Positions 53,706 through 61,259 of a stretch of 64,000 bases of DNA are shown here, piece by piece. Location: contig NZ_VFSD01000006.1 in NCBI RefSeq assembly GCF_014332515.1, forward strand, positions 1 through 64,000. The letters run 5' to 3'. How positions within the stretch are numbered: the stretch's first letter is position 1; the number at the start of each line of letters is the position of its first letter. Position numbers and translations under genes: made by a program. The notes under the pieces are model-generated. The model saw only the letters and a list, made by a program, of their open reading frames with translations. It was not told where the DNA came from and made no database searches. The stretch comes from Pontibacter beigongshangensis (GTDB lineage: Bacteria > Bacteroidota > Bacteroidia > Cytophagales > Hymenobacteraceae).

Positions 53706-54749
53706 ATGACGAATATTTTAGCAAAAGGAAGTTTTGCAAGCAAACTCCGGATGATGAATCCCAGCGTCCACCCTCAGGAAGTGGCAGCCATGGAGGAGGC
53801 CGTTGCGGAGATCTCAGAACTGAAGCGCGAGAAAAATGTGGTCATCCTGTCGCACTATTACATGGGTCCCGAACTGCAGGTAACGGTGCAAGAGGGAGGC
53901 ATAGCCGATTTTGTGGGCGATTCTCTGGGCTTAAGTGTGGCCGCCAAAACAGCAGATGCAGCGCATATTATCTTTTGTGGGGTAAAGTTCATGGCAGAAA
54001 CAGCCAAAATCCTGAACCCTGGTAAGCAGGTATGGCTGCCCAGCTTCGAGGCGGGCTGCTCCCTGGCCGAAAGCATAAGCGGAGCCGATGTGCGTGCCCT
54101 GAAAGCTCGTTACCCCGGCGTGCCGGTAGTCGCCTATATCAACACCTACGCCGAAACGAAAGCCGAAGCAGATATTTGCTGCACCTCCCGCAATGCCATG
54201 GACATTGCCCGTTCATTTGGAGGGGATAAGCTGATCTTTCTGCCTGACGTATTCATGGGCCGTAACCTGCAGACTCGTATCAAGGCCGAGACGGGCAAAG
54301 ACCTTATTCTCTGGGATGGCAAATGTGAGGTGCATGAGCAGTTTACACCGCAGCGCATCAATGGACTGAAGCTGGTGCATCCAAAAGCTCAGGTGCTGGT
54401 GCACTGGGAGGTGCCCGACGATGCCGTGGCAGAAGCCCTGACAGGCGCAGGCGGTGTGGTAGGAAGCACCTCCGACATTATCCGGTTTGTGGGCGAGAGT
54501 GCCAACCGGGAGTTTATTCTTGGCTCCGAGTGCGATCTGGGTGCCACGTTGCGGGGTATGTATCCCGAAAAACAGTTTATTGTACCCTGCATAAAGTGCC
54601 CGCACATGAAGCAGATAACGCTGCAACGAACCCTGGACACCCTGCGTGCCATCGGAACCGACAAACAGGAAGCCTACCGCATCAGCATGGAGGAGGAGTT
54701 ACGCCTGCGAGCCCTGAAACCAATAGAACGAATGCTGGAATTTGCCTGA
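53706..54749 (+). CDS. nadA: quinolinate synthase
   Basis: Condenses iminoaspartate with dihydroxyacetone phosphate to quinolinate in NAD synthesis, using an O2- and NO-sensitive [4Fe-4S] cluster. The 347 residues show ILSHYYMGPELQ, the cluster cysteines in FCGVKFMAETAKIL, ICCTSRNA and CIKCPHMKQITL, and WEVPDDAV. Thirty bases after the Rrf2 gene and two before nadB, so it is likely co-transcribed with the regulator. Confidence 0.95.
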   Translation: MTNILAKGSFASKLRMMNPSVHPQEVAAMEEAVAEISELKREKNVVILSHYYMGPELQVTVQEGGIADFVGDSLGLSVAAKTADAAHIIFCGVKFMAETAKILNPGKQVWLPSFEAGCSLAESISGADVRALKARYPGVPVVAYINTYAETKAEADICCTSRNAMDIARSFGGDKLIFLPDVFMGRNLQTRIKAETGKDLILWDGKCEVHEQFTPQRINGLKLVHPKAQVLVHWEVPDDAVAEALTGAGGVVGSTSDIIRFVGESANREFILGSECDLGATLRGMYPEKQFIVPCIKCPHMKQITLQRTLDTLRAIGTDKQEAYRISMEEELRLRALKPIERMLEFA

Positions 54750-54751
54750 TC

Positions 54752-56314
54752 ATGAAATTGCTGTACTACGACTATGTGGTGTTGGGGAGCGGTGTTGCCG
54801 GCCTCACATTTGCTCTAAAGGCAGCTGCTCACGGAAAGGTGGCGGTAGTGTGCAAAAGCGGAATCAGCCATACTAACACCTCTCTTGCACAGGGTGGCAT
54901 TGCGGCTGCCTGCCGTTTGCCAGATTCTGCCGGTCAGCACGTGCAGGATACCCTGGTGGCCGGTGCCGGCCTTTGCAACGAGGCAGCTGTTCAGTATATG
55001 GTGGAAAAGGCTCCCGGGGCTATTGCCTGGCTTCAGGAAACAGGCGTGCTGTTTGACAAGGCTGACAACGGCGACGTGGCGCTGGGGCTGGAAGGAGGCC
55101 ACAGCCGGCACCGGATTCTGCATGTAAAGGACCATACCGGTTTATCGGTGCAGGCGGCGCTGGTGCAGGCGGCCCAACGGCATCCTAATATTACTGTGCT
55201 GGAGCACTGCATGGGAGCAGAGCTTCTTGTGCATGCCCACCCGGCCCCATTTTGCCATGGGGTTTCCCTGGTTAGTTTAGAAGATGATACGACTCTGCAT
55301 ATAGAAGCCAAAGCCGTGGCCCTGGCAACGGGTGGTTCCGGGCAGGTTTATCGGCACACCACGAACCCGGCTATCGCCACCGGCGATGGGCTGGCCATGG
55401 CGCACCGCGCCGGGGCAGCAGTCAGCAACATGGAGTTTTTCCAGTTTCATCCTACAGCGCTTTACCAGGTAAACCAGCACCACGACACGTTCCTGATTAG
55501 CGAGGCTGTGCGCGGTGCCGGGGCAGACCTGGTGCTGCCCGATGGCAGGCAGTTTATGCACGAGTACCACACACTCGGGTCACTGGCACCCCGCGATGTG
55601 GTAGCAAGAGCAGTGCTCAACGAAATGAGGCGACTGGACCACCCTTGTCTTTACCTGGATGCCCGTCATCTGCCGGCAGGGCTGCTACAGCAGCAATTTC
55701 CCGTTATCTATGCCAAATGCCGAAGCATAGGAATCGATCCGGACAAGGACCTGATTCCTGTTGTGCCGGCTGCGCATTATCAGTGTGGCGGTGTACAGAC
55801 CGATCTGGAGGGGCGAACTTCTATTTCCGGCCTTTATGCCATCGGCGAGGTGGCCTGCACGGGTGTGCATGGCGCCAACCGGCTGGCAAGCAACTCTTTG
55901 CTGGAAGGCGTGGTGTTTGCCATGAGTGCGGCAGCGCATGCCGTGCAGGCACCCGAAAACCAGGCCCAGCAACAGCACAAACAGCCGTTTGGAAAAATAC
56001 TCTTTAGCCTGACAGACTCTACCGTAGTGGAGCCACAGGTAGAAGCCCTGAAAAAGGAGTTGCAGGAGCTGATGTGGAAGCATGCCGGCATTATCCGGAA
56101 CAGCGAGGCGCTGGAGCAGGGCAGAAAAGAAGTGAAGGCTCTTGCCAAAAAGCTGGATAAGGTCAGAGCACAGGTTGGCTTTAGCCCTGCTATCCTCGAA
56201 CTCTACAATTTGCTTACCGTAGCAAAGCTGATTTTAAAAGCATGCCTGCAACGGCACGAAAGCATCGGCGGCCACTTTATAGAACGCGAACAAAATGCAA
56301 CGCTGGCAGAATAA
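54752..56314 (+). CDS. nadB: L-aspartate oxidase
   Basis: FAD enzyme making iminoaspartate for NadA; can use fumarate instead of O2 under anoxia. Start chosen at 54752 (MKLLYYDYVVLGSGVAG), just after nadA, since an earlier in-frame ATG lies inside nadA. The 520 residues show the FAD motif GSGVAG, NTSLAQGGIAA, EGGHSRHRILH, MEFFQFHPTAL, the active Arg region in GADLVLPDGRQFM and GVHGANRLASNSLLEG. Confidence 0.95.
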   Translation: MKLLYYDYVVLGSGVAGLTFALKAAAHGKVAVVCKSGISHTNTSLAQGGIAAACRLPDSAGQHVQDTLVAGAGLCNEAAVQYMVEKAPGAIAWLQETGVLFDKADNGDVALGLEGGHSRHRILHVKDHTGLSVQAALVQAAQRHPNITVLEHCMGAELLVHAHPAPFCHGVSLVSLEDDTTLHIEAKAVALATGGSGQVYRHTTNPAIATGDGLAMAHRAGAAVSNMEFFQFHPTALYQVNQHHDTFLISEAVRGAGADLVLPDGRQFMHEYHTLGSLAPRDVVARAVLNEMRRLDHPCLYLDARHLPAGLLQQQFPVIYAKCRSIGIDPDKDLIPVVPAAHYQCGGVQTDLEGRTSISGLYAIGEVACTGVHGANRLASNSLLEGVVFAMSAAAHAVQAPENQAQQQHKQPFGKILFSLTDSTVVEPQVEALKKELQELMWKHAGIIRNSEALEQGRKEVKALAKKLDKVRAQVGFSPAILELYNLLTVAKLILKACLQRHESIGGHFIEREQNATLAE

Positions 56315-56390
56315 AAAGGCAAAAGGAGAAAGAGAATTACTTGCCTTTAAAGTAGAGAGAAGAAAGGGCTAACAAAATGCTTTCCGGGTG

Positions 56391-56450
56391 CAGCAGTAGC
56401 AGCAGCAGCAGCAGAGCCTTCCGGAGGCCGGTTTTTATTAGAATAATCGG
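56391..56450 (+). repeat. composite repeat copy 18 with CAG tract
   Basis: CAGCAG-TAG-CAGCAGCAGCAG tract (from 56391), then CCTTCCGGAGGCC and GGTTTTTATTAGAATAATCGG-like core, between the convergent nadB and usp genes. Confidence 0.85.
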
Positions 56451-56673
56451 GGTATACGGCTGGAGGAATGTTGTGTATATGCCTGACAAAACAGGGCCGG
56501 CATCTCTGCCTTAAACTGATGGCCGTATCCTTTTCCATCATTTTTCAGGTGCGATGAGATCGGCCATAGCTGCTGCGAATAGGCCTTTTGATGCACTACA
56601 AGCAGCTATCTGATTTACCTCTCCGTTCACTGTCGCCCAACAGCGAACCACAGCCCGGCCGGCCATTCCCCAT

Positions 56674-56723
56674 AGCGCATAAGTCCTGGTTCTGTCGGAG
56701 AACAGAGCCAGGACTTATGCGCT
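56674..56723. terminator. perfect long hairpin, possible bidirectional terminator
   Basis: A perfect 16-bp stem (AGCGCATAAGTCCTGG and complement) with a further inner TCTGT/ACAGA pairing. Only a weak T-rich tail (AATTATTTCT) follows. It may separate the converging nadB and usp transcripts. Nothing else is seen in 56451-56825. Confidence 0.5.
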
Positions 56724-56825
56724 AATTATTTCTGCTAAAGGAAATAGCATAGAGCTTACAGGAAATGGCAGGGATGCCGGCTCTCGGTTAATTAGGGGGA
56801 AGTTCTCAATTAACGATATAGCCTG

Positions 56826-56944
56826 CGACTTAACTTTCCGGAATCATACAGGGCATCACCTTGAGAAAAACGACACACGTAGCACGATACACGACATGTT
56901 ACTATTGGTATAAAGGGTGAAAAATATTCCGATAAGTTGATTCG
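56826..56944 (+). repeat. MITE-like family D, copy 3
   Basis: Terminal inverted repeats CGACTTAACTTTCCGGAA and TTCCGATAAGTTGATTCG around a centre with GGCATCACCTTGAGAAAAAC. Followed by GCTGACT as in copy 2 and ending about ten bases before the stop codon of the usp gene. Confidence 0.7.
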
Positions 56945-56954
56945 CTGACTGTAA

Positions 56955-57764
56955 TCAGGACTGTGGCTGGGGCAATAGCAAGATCGGAGTAAATTTGGTG
57001 TGCAGCAGTTTTAAGGGGGAAGAAAACATCAGGCTGTTCCCATCTGCCGGCAAGAGCATCATGATCAGCTCCGACCTGCTTAATCGCACAAAACCAGCCA
57101 TGTCTTCCTGAGCCTTATCAACAAATGCCTGATCCGCTCCGATAGTTTGATTCGGCCCTAAGCCCGGTACGGTAGCTTCTGCACCGGCAGGCACCAGGGC
57201 CTGTTCTGTCTGCAGGTGTTTCATTAGCCGGAGCTCTTTCTTTGTATCGGCCAGGTGCTTCAGAAAATTCATGCCTGTATAATACACCTCCTGCTCGTTT
57301 GGTTCAGCAAGAAGTGCAACCCGGCTATAAGGGCAAAAGCTGGCTTTGGGCGGTACAACAAGGGTGGGTATACAGGCCTGCGTAAGCGCCTGTAAAACAG
57401 GATGGCATTTTATGGAGGCAGTGTCTGTACCCAGGCTTCCTGAACTTATAATCACCAGGTCGGCCTTCACCTTCCGGGCAATGTAGGCCGTTTCGTTTTC
57501 GGCCATGGCTGGCCTGAGCAGGCGCGTAATGGATAAGCCGGGCACGAGTTTTAGTTTTCTGGTAAGGTTGTCCATTTTTGTTTGTACTGCCCGTTCCTGC
57601 GTCATCTCTTCGGCGTTATCATCCTGCTCCCCATTGAATTTTGCAGGCTCGTACCCATGAAAAATAATCAGGCGGGCGCCAACATGCCTGCATAACTCGG
57701 CTGCATATAATGCTATATTACTAGCGTTTTTTGTTAGGTCAGTCGAAAAAAGAATATTTTTCAT
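56955..57764 (-). CDS. universal stress protein
   Basis: A 269-residue cytoplasmic protein opening MKNILFSTDLTKNASNIALY with a first UspA domain to about residue 140 (IISSGSLGTDTASIKCHPVL) and a more diverged second half. Distinct from the two-domain protein at 15815. Divergent from the heme-PAS kinase operon; the shared intergenic box has the promoter spacing for this gene. Confidence 0.85.
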   Translation of the reverse strand: MKNILFSTDLTKNASNIALYAAELCRHVGARLIIFHGYEPAKFNGEQDDNAEEMTQERAVQTKMDNLTRKLKLVPGLSITRLLRPAMAENETAYIARKVKADLVIISSGSLGTDTASIKCHPVLQALTQACIPTLVVPPKASFCPYSRVALLAEPNEQEVYYTGMNFLKHLADTKKELRLMKHLQTEQALVPAGAEATVPGLGPNQTIGADQAFVDKAQEDMAGFVRLSRSELIMMLLPADGNSLMFSSPLKLLHTKFTPILLLPQPQS

Positions 57765-57870
57765 TTAGAGAATCTGTTTAATATTTATGTAGCTTTTCTT
57801 CCTAAAGCAACCCCAACAACTATCCGGTGCATAAGACACTCTCCTGTAAATTATCTTCTGAGTAATGATG

Positions 57871-57935
57871 TAAAATTAGGCGAACCCGCCGAGGGTCTGA
57901 ATGACAAGCGGCAGCCTCCGGAGTGATAAATGTCA
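57871..57935 (-). promoter_or_regulatory. usp promoter with CRP/FNR-type box
   Basis: Box TGATAAATGTCA at 57924-57935; on the minus strand TAATTTTA (57878 down to 57871), one base off TAnnTTTG, starts 51.5 bp from the box centre. Toward the plus-strand kinase gene no element fits either spacing, so the box is assigned to usp. Confidence 0.6.
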
Positions 57936-58013
57936 TAAAGCCCAGCGTAGCGGCCATAGTTTTTTTGGCAATTGAAGCCGGAATAGCTATTTTTAGCTAA
58001 AATTATTTAGAGA

Positions 58014-59558
58014 TTGGAAGATTCCCTGCATACCGAAAACCATAGCGCGGATAATGTATCCCGATTAAAGGCCGTTATTGAAACGGCCATAGATGGTATT
58101 ATTACAATCGATCGGAGTGGCATCATAGAAACAGTAAACCCTGCGGCTGCCCGTATCTTTGGCTACGAGCCAGGCGAGATCATTGGTCAGAATGTTAGCA
58201 TCCTGATGCCGGAGCCGGATCGGAGCCAGCACGACCAGTACATCGAGAATTATCACCGGACAGGCGAGGGGCAGATCATTGGCAAAGGCCGTGAGGTGCT
58301 GGGCAGAAAAAAGGATGGTACCACTTTTCCTTTTCTGCTGAGCATCAGTGAGGTTAAGCTAAAAGACAAGTTGATCTTTACAGGGATTGTGCACGACATC
58401 AGCGGATTAAAAAAAGCTGAGGCCGCCCTGCGCGAAAGTGAGAATAAGATCACCTCTATTATAGAGGGTGCCGTAGATGGCATTATCACCATCAACACAC
58501 GCGGCATCATAGAGATGGTTAACCCGGCGGCGGCCCGCCAGTTTGGGTATAAGGTGGAGGAACTTCTTGGCAAGAGTGTAAACATGCTGATGCCGGAGCC
58601 GGACAGCAGTCTGCATGATGGCTATATGCACCACTACCACAAAACCGGCGAAAAACGCATTATCGGCATTGGCCGCGAAGTGACGGGCATGCGCAAGGAC
58701 GGCACCATATTTCCTTTCTTTCTGAGCATCAGCGAGGTAAACCTGATGGACCGGAAAGTATATACGGGTTTTGTGCACGACATTACCAGGCAAAAACTGA
58801 ACGAGGAGCGGTTGCGACGGTATGCGGCAGAGCTGGAAAGAAGCAACCGCGAACTGCAGGACTTTGCCTACGTTTCGTCGCATGACCTGCAGGAGCCCTT
58901 GCGTAAAATCCAGGCTTTCGGCGACAGGCTGAAAACCAAGGATTACGAGAAGCTGAGCGAACAGGGGAAAGATTATGTGGACCGCATGCTCAATGCCGCC
59001 TCCCGGATGCAAAACCTGATCAACGACCTGCTCAACTTCTCGAGAGTAACCTCCAAGCAAAAGTCTTTTGTGAAGGTGAGCCTGGACAAGATACTGACGG
59101 AAGTGATCTCTGATCTGGAAGTAACCATCGAGAAAACCGGTGCCGAGATCATACGGTCTCCCTTGCCCGAGATCGAGGCGGAGCCAACCCAGATGCGGCA
59201 GCTCTTCCAGAACCTGCTCAGCAATTCCATAAAGTTCAGAAAGGAAGACGAGAGCCCGATCATAAATATTTATGCCAGGCATTTGCAGCGTACGGCCCAC
59301 CTAACGGCCACACCAGGCGACGAAGTAGCAGAAATTTATGTGGAAGATAATGGAATAGGTTTCGATGAAAAGTACCTGGACCGGATTTTTAATATCTTTC
59401 AGCGGCTCGAGGGCCAGAAGTTTGAAGGTTCCGGCATTGGCCTGGCCGTGTGCCGTAAAATCGCTATCCGCCACGGAGGTGATATTACCGCTACCAGCCA
59501 GCCGGGCGTAGGAACGCGCTTTATTATTACATTAGCCATACGACAACCAGAAGATTAA
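58014..59558 (+). CDS. tandem heme-PAS (FixL-like) sensor histidine kinase
   Basis: A 514-residue soluble kinase with a TTG start (no ATG fits). Two PAS domains (about 18-135 and 146-262) each match the FixL oxygen sensor around its heme: LMPEPD-x4-HD, with the heme-ligand His equivalent at His73 and His201, and I-I-G-x-G-R with the distal Arg equivalent at Arg93 and Arg221. A HisKA domain follows with phospho-His290 (YVSSHDLQEPLR) and a catalytic ATPase domain (N400, DNGIGF at 445-450, GSGIGL at 473-478). No membrane segment. Four signalling genes follow in tight order. Heme binding is inferred from motif conservation. Confidence 0.85.
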   Translation: MEDSLHTENHSADNVSRLKAVIETAIDGIITIDRSGIIETVNPAAARIFGYEPGEIIGQNVSILMPEPDRSQHDQYIENYHRTGEGQIIGKGREVLGRKKDGTTFPFLLSISEVKLKDKLIFTGIVHDISGLKKAEAALRESENKITSIIEGAVDGIITINTRGIIEMVNPAAARQFGYKVEELLGKSVNMLMPEPDSSLHDGYMHHYHKTGEKRIIGIGREVTGMRKDGTIFPFFLSISEVNLMDRKVYTGFVHDITRQKLNEERLRRYAAELERSNRELQDFAYVSSHDLQEPLRKIQAFGDRLKTKDYEKLSEQGKDYVDRMLNAASRMQNLINDLLNFSRVTSKQKSFVKVSLDKILTEVISDLEVTIEKTGAEIIRSPLPEIEAEPTQMRQLFQNLLSNSIKFRKEDESPIINIYARHLQRTAHLTATPGDEVAEIYVEDNGIGFDEKYLDRIFNIFQRLEGQKFEGSGIGLAVCRKIAIRHGGDITATSQPGVGTRFIITLAIRQPED

Positions 59559-59563
59559 AGAAG

Positions 59564-60010
59564 ATGCCTGAAAAGAAAACAATTGTGATCCTTATAGCCG
59601 ACGACGATGCCGAAGACCGCATGATGGTAAAGGATGCATTAGAAGAGAGCCGTCTGAAAAACAATATGCACTTTGTGGAGAATGGCGAGGAACTGATGGA
59701 CTACCTGCATCATCGGGGAAAGTACACCGACAAAACGCAGCACCCTACGCCCGGACTTATCCTGCTTGACCTGAACATGCCCAAGAAGGACGGCAGGGAG
59801 GCACTAAAAGAAATAAAGGCAGACGAACACCTGCGCCTGATTCCGGTAGTGGTACTGACCACCTCGAAGGCGGAGGAGGATATCCTGAAAACCTACGACC
59901 TGGGCGTGTCTTCTTTTATTGCCAAGCCGGTAACATTTGCGTCTTTAGTAGATGTCATGAAAACGCTCAGCAAATACTGGTTCGAAATAGTGGAGTTGCC
60001 AAAACTGTAG
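59564..60010 (+). CDS. single-domain response regulator
   Basis: A 148-residue stand-alone receiver of the Rcp1 type found with bacteriophytochrome-like kinases. Acidic pocket ADDDAED at 12-18, phospho-Asp69 in ILLDLNMPKKDG, Thr100 and Lys121 (IAKP). No output domain. Starts five bases after the kinase stop, so it is probably its direct phosphate acceptor. Confidence 0.9.
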   Translation: MPEKKTIVILIADDDAEDRMMVKDALEESRLKNNMHFVENGEELMDYLHHRGKYTDKTQHPTPGLILLDLNMPKKDGREALKEIKADEHLRLIPVVVLTTSKAEEDILKTYDLGVSSFIAKPVTFASLVDVMKTLSKYWFEIVELPKL

Positions 60011-60026
60011 CCTAATAGAATTTTGC

Positions 60027-61259
60027 ATGCCCGACAAGATACGCATACTGCTCGTAGATGACGATGAAGATGATTACATCATCACCCGCGATATTATCCA
60101 TGACATACCCGAGCGGCATTACCTGCTGGAATGGACCAGCTCGTTTCAGGAGGCGCTCGAACTGATTTCCCAGGAGAGGCACCATATTTACCTGGTCGAT
60201 TACCGGCTGGGTGCTCATGACGGGCTTGAACTGATAAAAGAAGCTGTAAAAGCAGGAAGCGCAGGCCCCTTTATTCTGCTTACCGGGCAGAGCGACCGCG
60301 AAACAGATGAAAAAGCCATGCGCGCCGGTGCCCTCGATTACCTGGTAAAGGGAAAAATAAGCCCTAATGAACTGGAGCGGTCTATCCGATACAGCATTGA
60401 ACATGCCAAAAGCCTGGCCGTGATTCAGCGGCTCAACACGGAGCTGGAGCAGCGCGTAAAAGACCGGACACAAGAGCTGGCAAAGGTTATCCAGAAGCTG
60501 GAGCAGACAAACAAAAGCCTGCACGAAGCGGAGCTGGAAGTGCGCAAGGCCCTGCAGAAGGAGAAAGAGCTGCACGAGCTGAAATCACGCTTTGTAACCA
60601 TTGCCTCCCACGAGTTCAGAACCCCGTTGAGCACGGTGCTTTCTTCGGCCTCGCTTATCGGCAAATACAAAACCGCTGAAACCGACGACAAGCGGGCCAA
60701 GCACGTAGAGCGGATCAAATCGGCGGTGAACAACCTGACCAGCATCCTCAATGACTTCCTGTCTATCAGCCGCATAGAAGAAGGCAAGATCTATAACGTG
60801 CCTTCCACCTTCGACCTGGAAGCTTTTGCCTCCGAGATATCGGAGGAGGCGCAGGGAGTGTTAAAGACGGGGCAGCAGATAACCTATGTCCACAAGGGAG
60901 AGCAGACAGTGGTGCACCTCGACAAGCAGTTGCTGCGCAATATCTTTTTTAACCTGCTGTCGAACGCCAGCAAATATTCCGGCGAGCACAAAACAATTTA
61001 TTTCGACACGCAGATAACTGATACCCAAATTATTGTAACGGTGCAGGATCAGGGCATAGGCATTCCGGAAAACGACAAGGTACATCTTTTTACGCCTTTT
61101 TTCCGGGCCCAGAATGTTACCAATATTCAGGGTACCGGCCTGGGACTGAACATCGTAAAAAAATACGTGGATATTATGGATGGCACCCTGGAGTACGCGA
61201 GCGAGCTCGACAATGGAACCACCTTTACCATAACATTTCCTTTAACCTCTGAAAAATGA
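60027..61259 (+). CDS. response regulator-histidine kinase hybrid (REC-HisKA-HATPase)
   Basis: A 410-residue protein with an N-terminal receiver (DDDEDD at 11-16, phospho-Asp58 in YLVDYRLG), a coiled coil (about 130-185) and a kinase core with His195 (ASHEFRTPLS) and a C-terminal ATPase domain (DQGIGIPENDK, GTGLGLNIVKKY). The receiver-first layout suggests it is switched by phosphate from the upstream proteins and passes it on. Overlaps the next gene by four bases. Confidence 0.9.
   Translation: MPDKIRILLVDDDEDDYIITRDIIHDIPERHYLLEWTSSFQEALELISQERHHIYLVDYRLGAHDGLELIKEAVKAGSAGPFILLTGQSDRETDEKAMRAGALDYLVKGKISPNELERSIRYSIEHAKSLAVIQRLNTELEQRVKDRTQELAKVIQKLEQTNKSLHEAELEVRKALQKEKELHELKSRFVTIASHEFRTPLSTVLSSASLIGKYKTAETDDKRAKHVERIKSAVNNLTSILNDFLSISRIEEGKIYNVPSTFDLEAFASEISEEAQGVLKTGQQITYVHKGEQTVVHLDKQLLRNIFFNLLSNASKYSGEHKTIYFDTQITDTQIIVTVQDQGIGIPENDKVHLFTPFFRAQNVTNIQGTGLGLNIVKKYVDIMDGTLEYASELDNGTTFTITFPLTSEK

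Noticed and set aside
2630-56450. CRISPR-like array from the repeated 33-bp units
   Set aside because: Copies are kilobases apart, in both orientations, with no regular spacers and no cas genes.
57911-57923. CAGCCTCCGGAG next to the usp box, resembling a composite repeat start
   Set aside because: The AT-rich tail with AATAATT is absent, so it is not counted as a copy; same for CCTCCGGAGGG at 44766.
57957-57995. -7-like TATTTTTA and TAGTTTTT before the heme-PAS kinase
   Set aside because: Neither fits the 29.5 or 51.5 bp spacing to the box at 57924, so I did not claim box control of the kinase operon.
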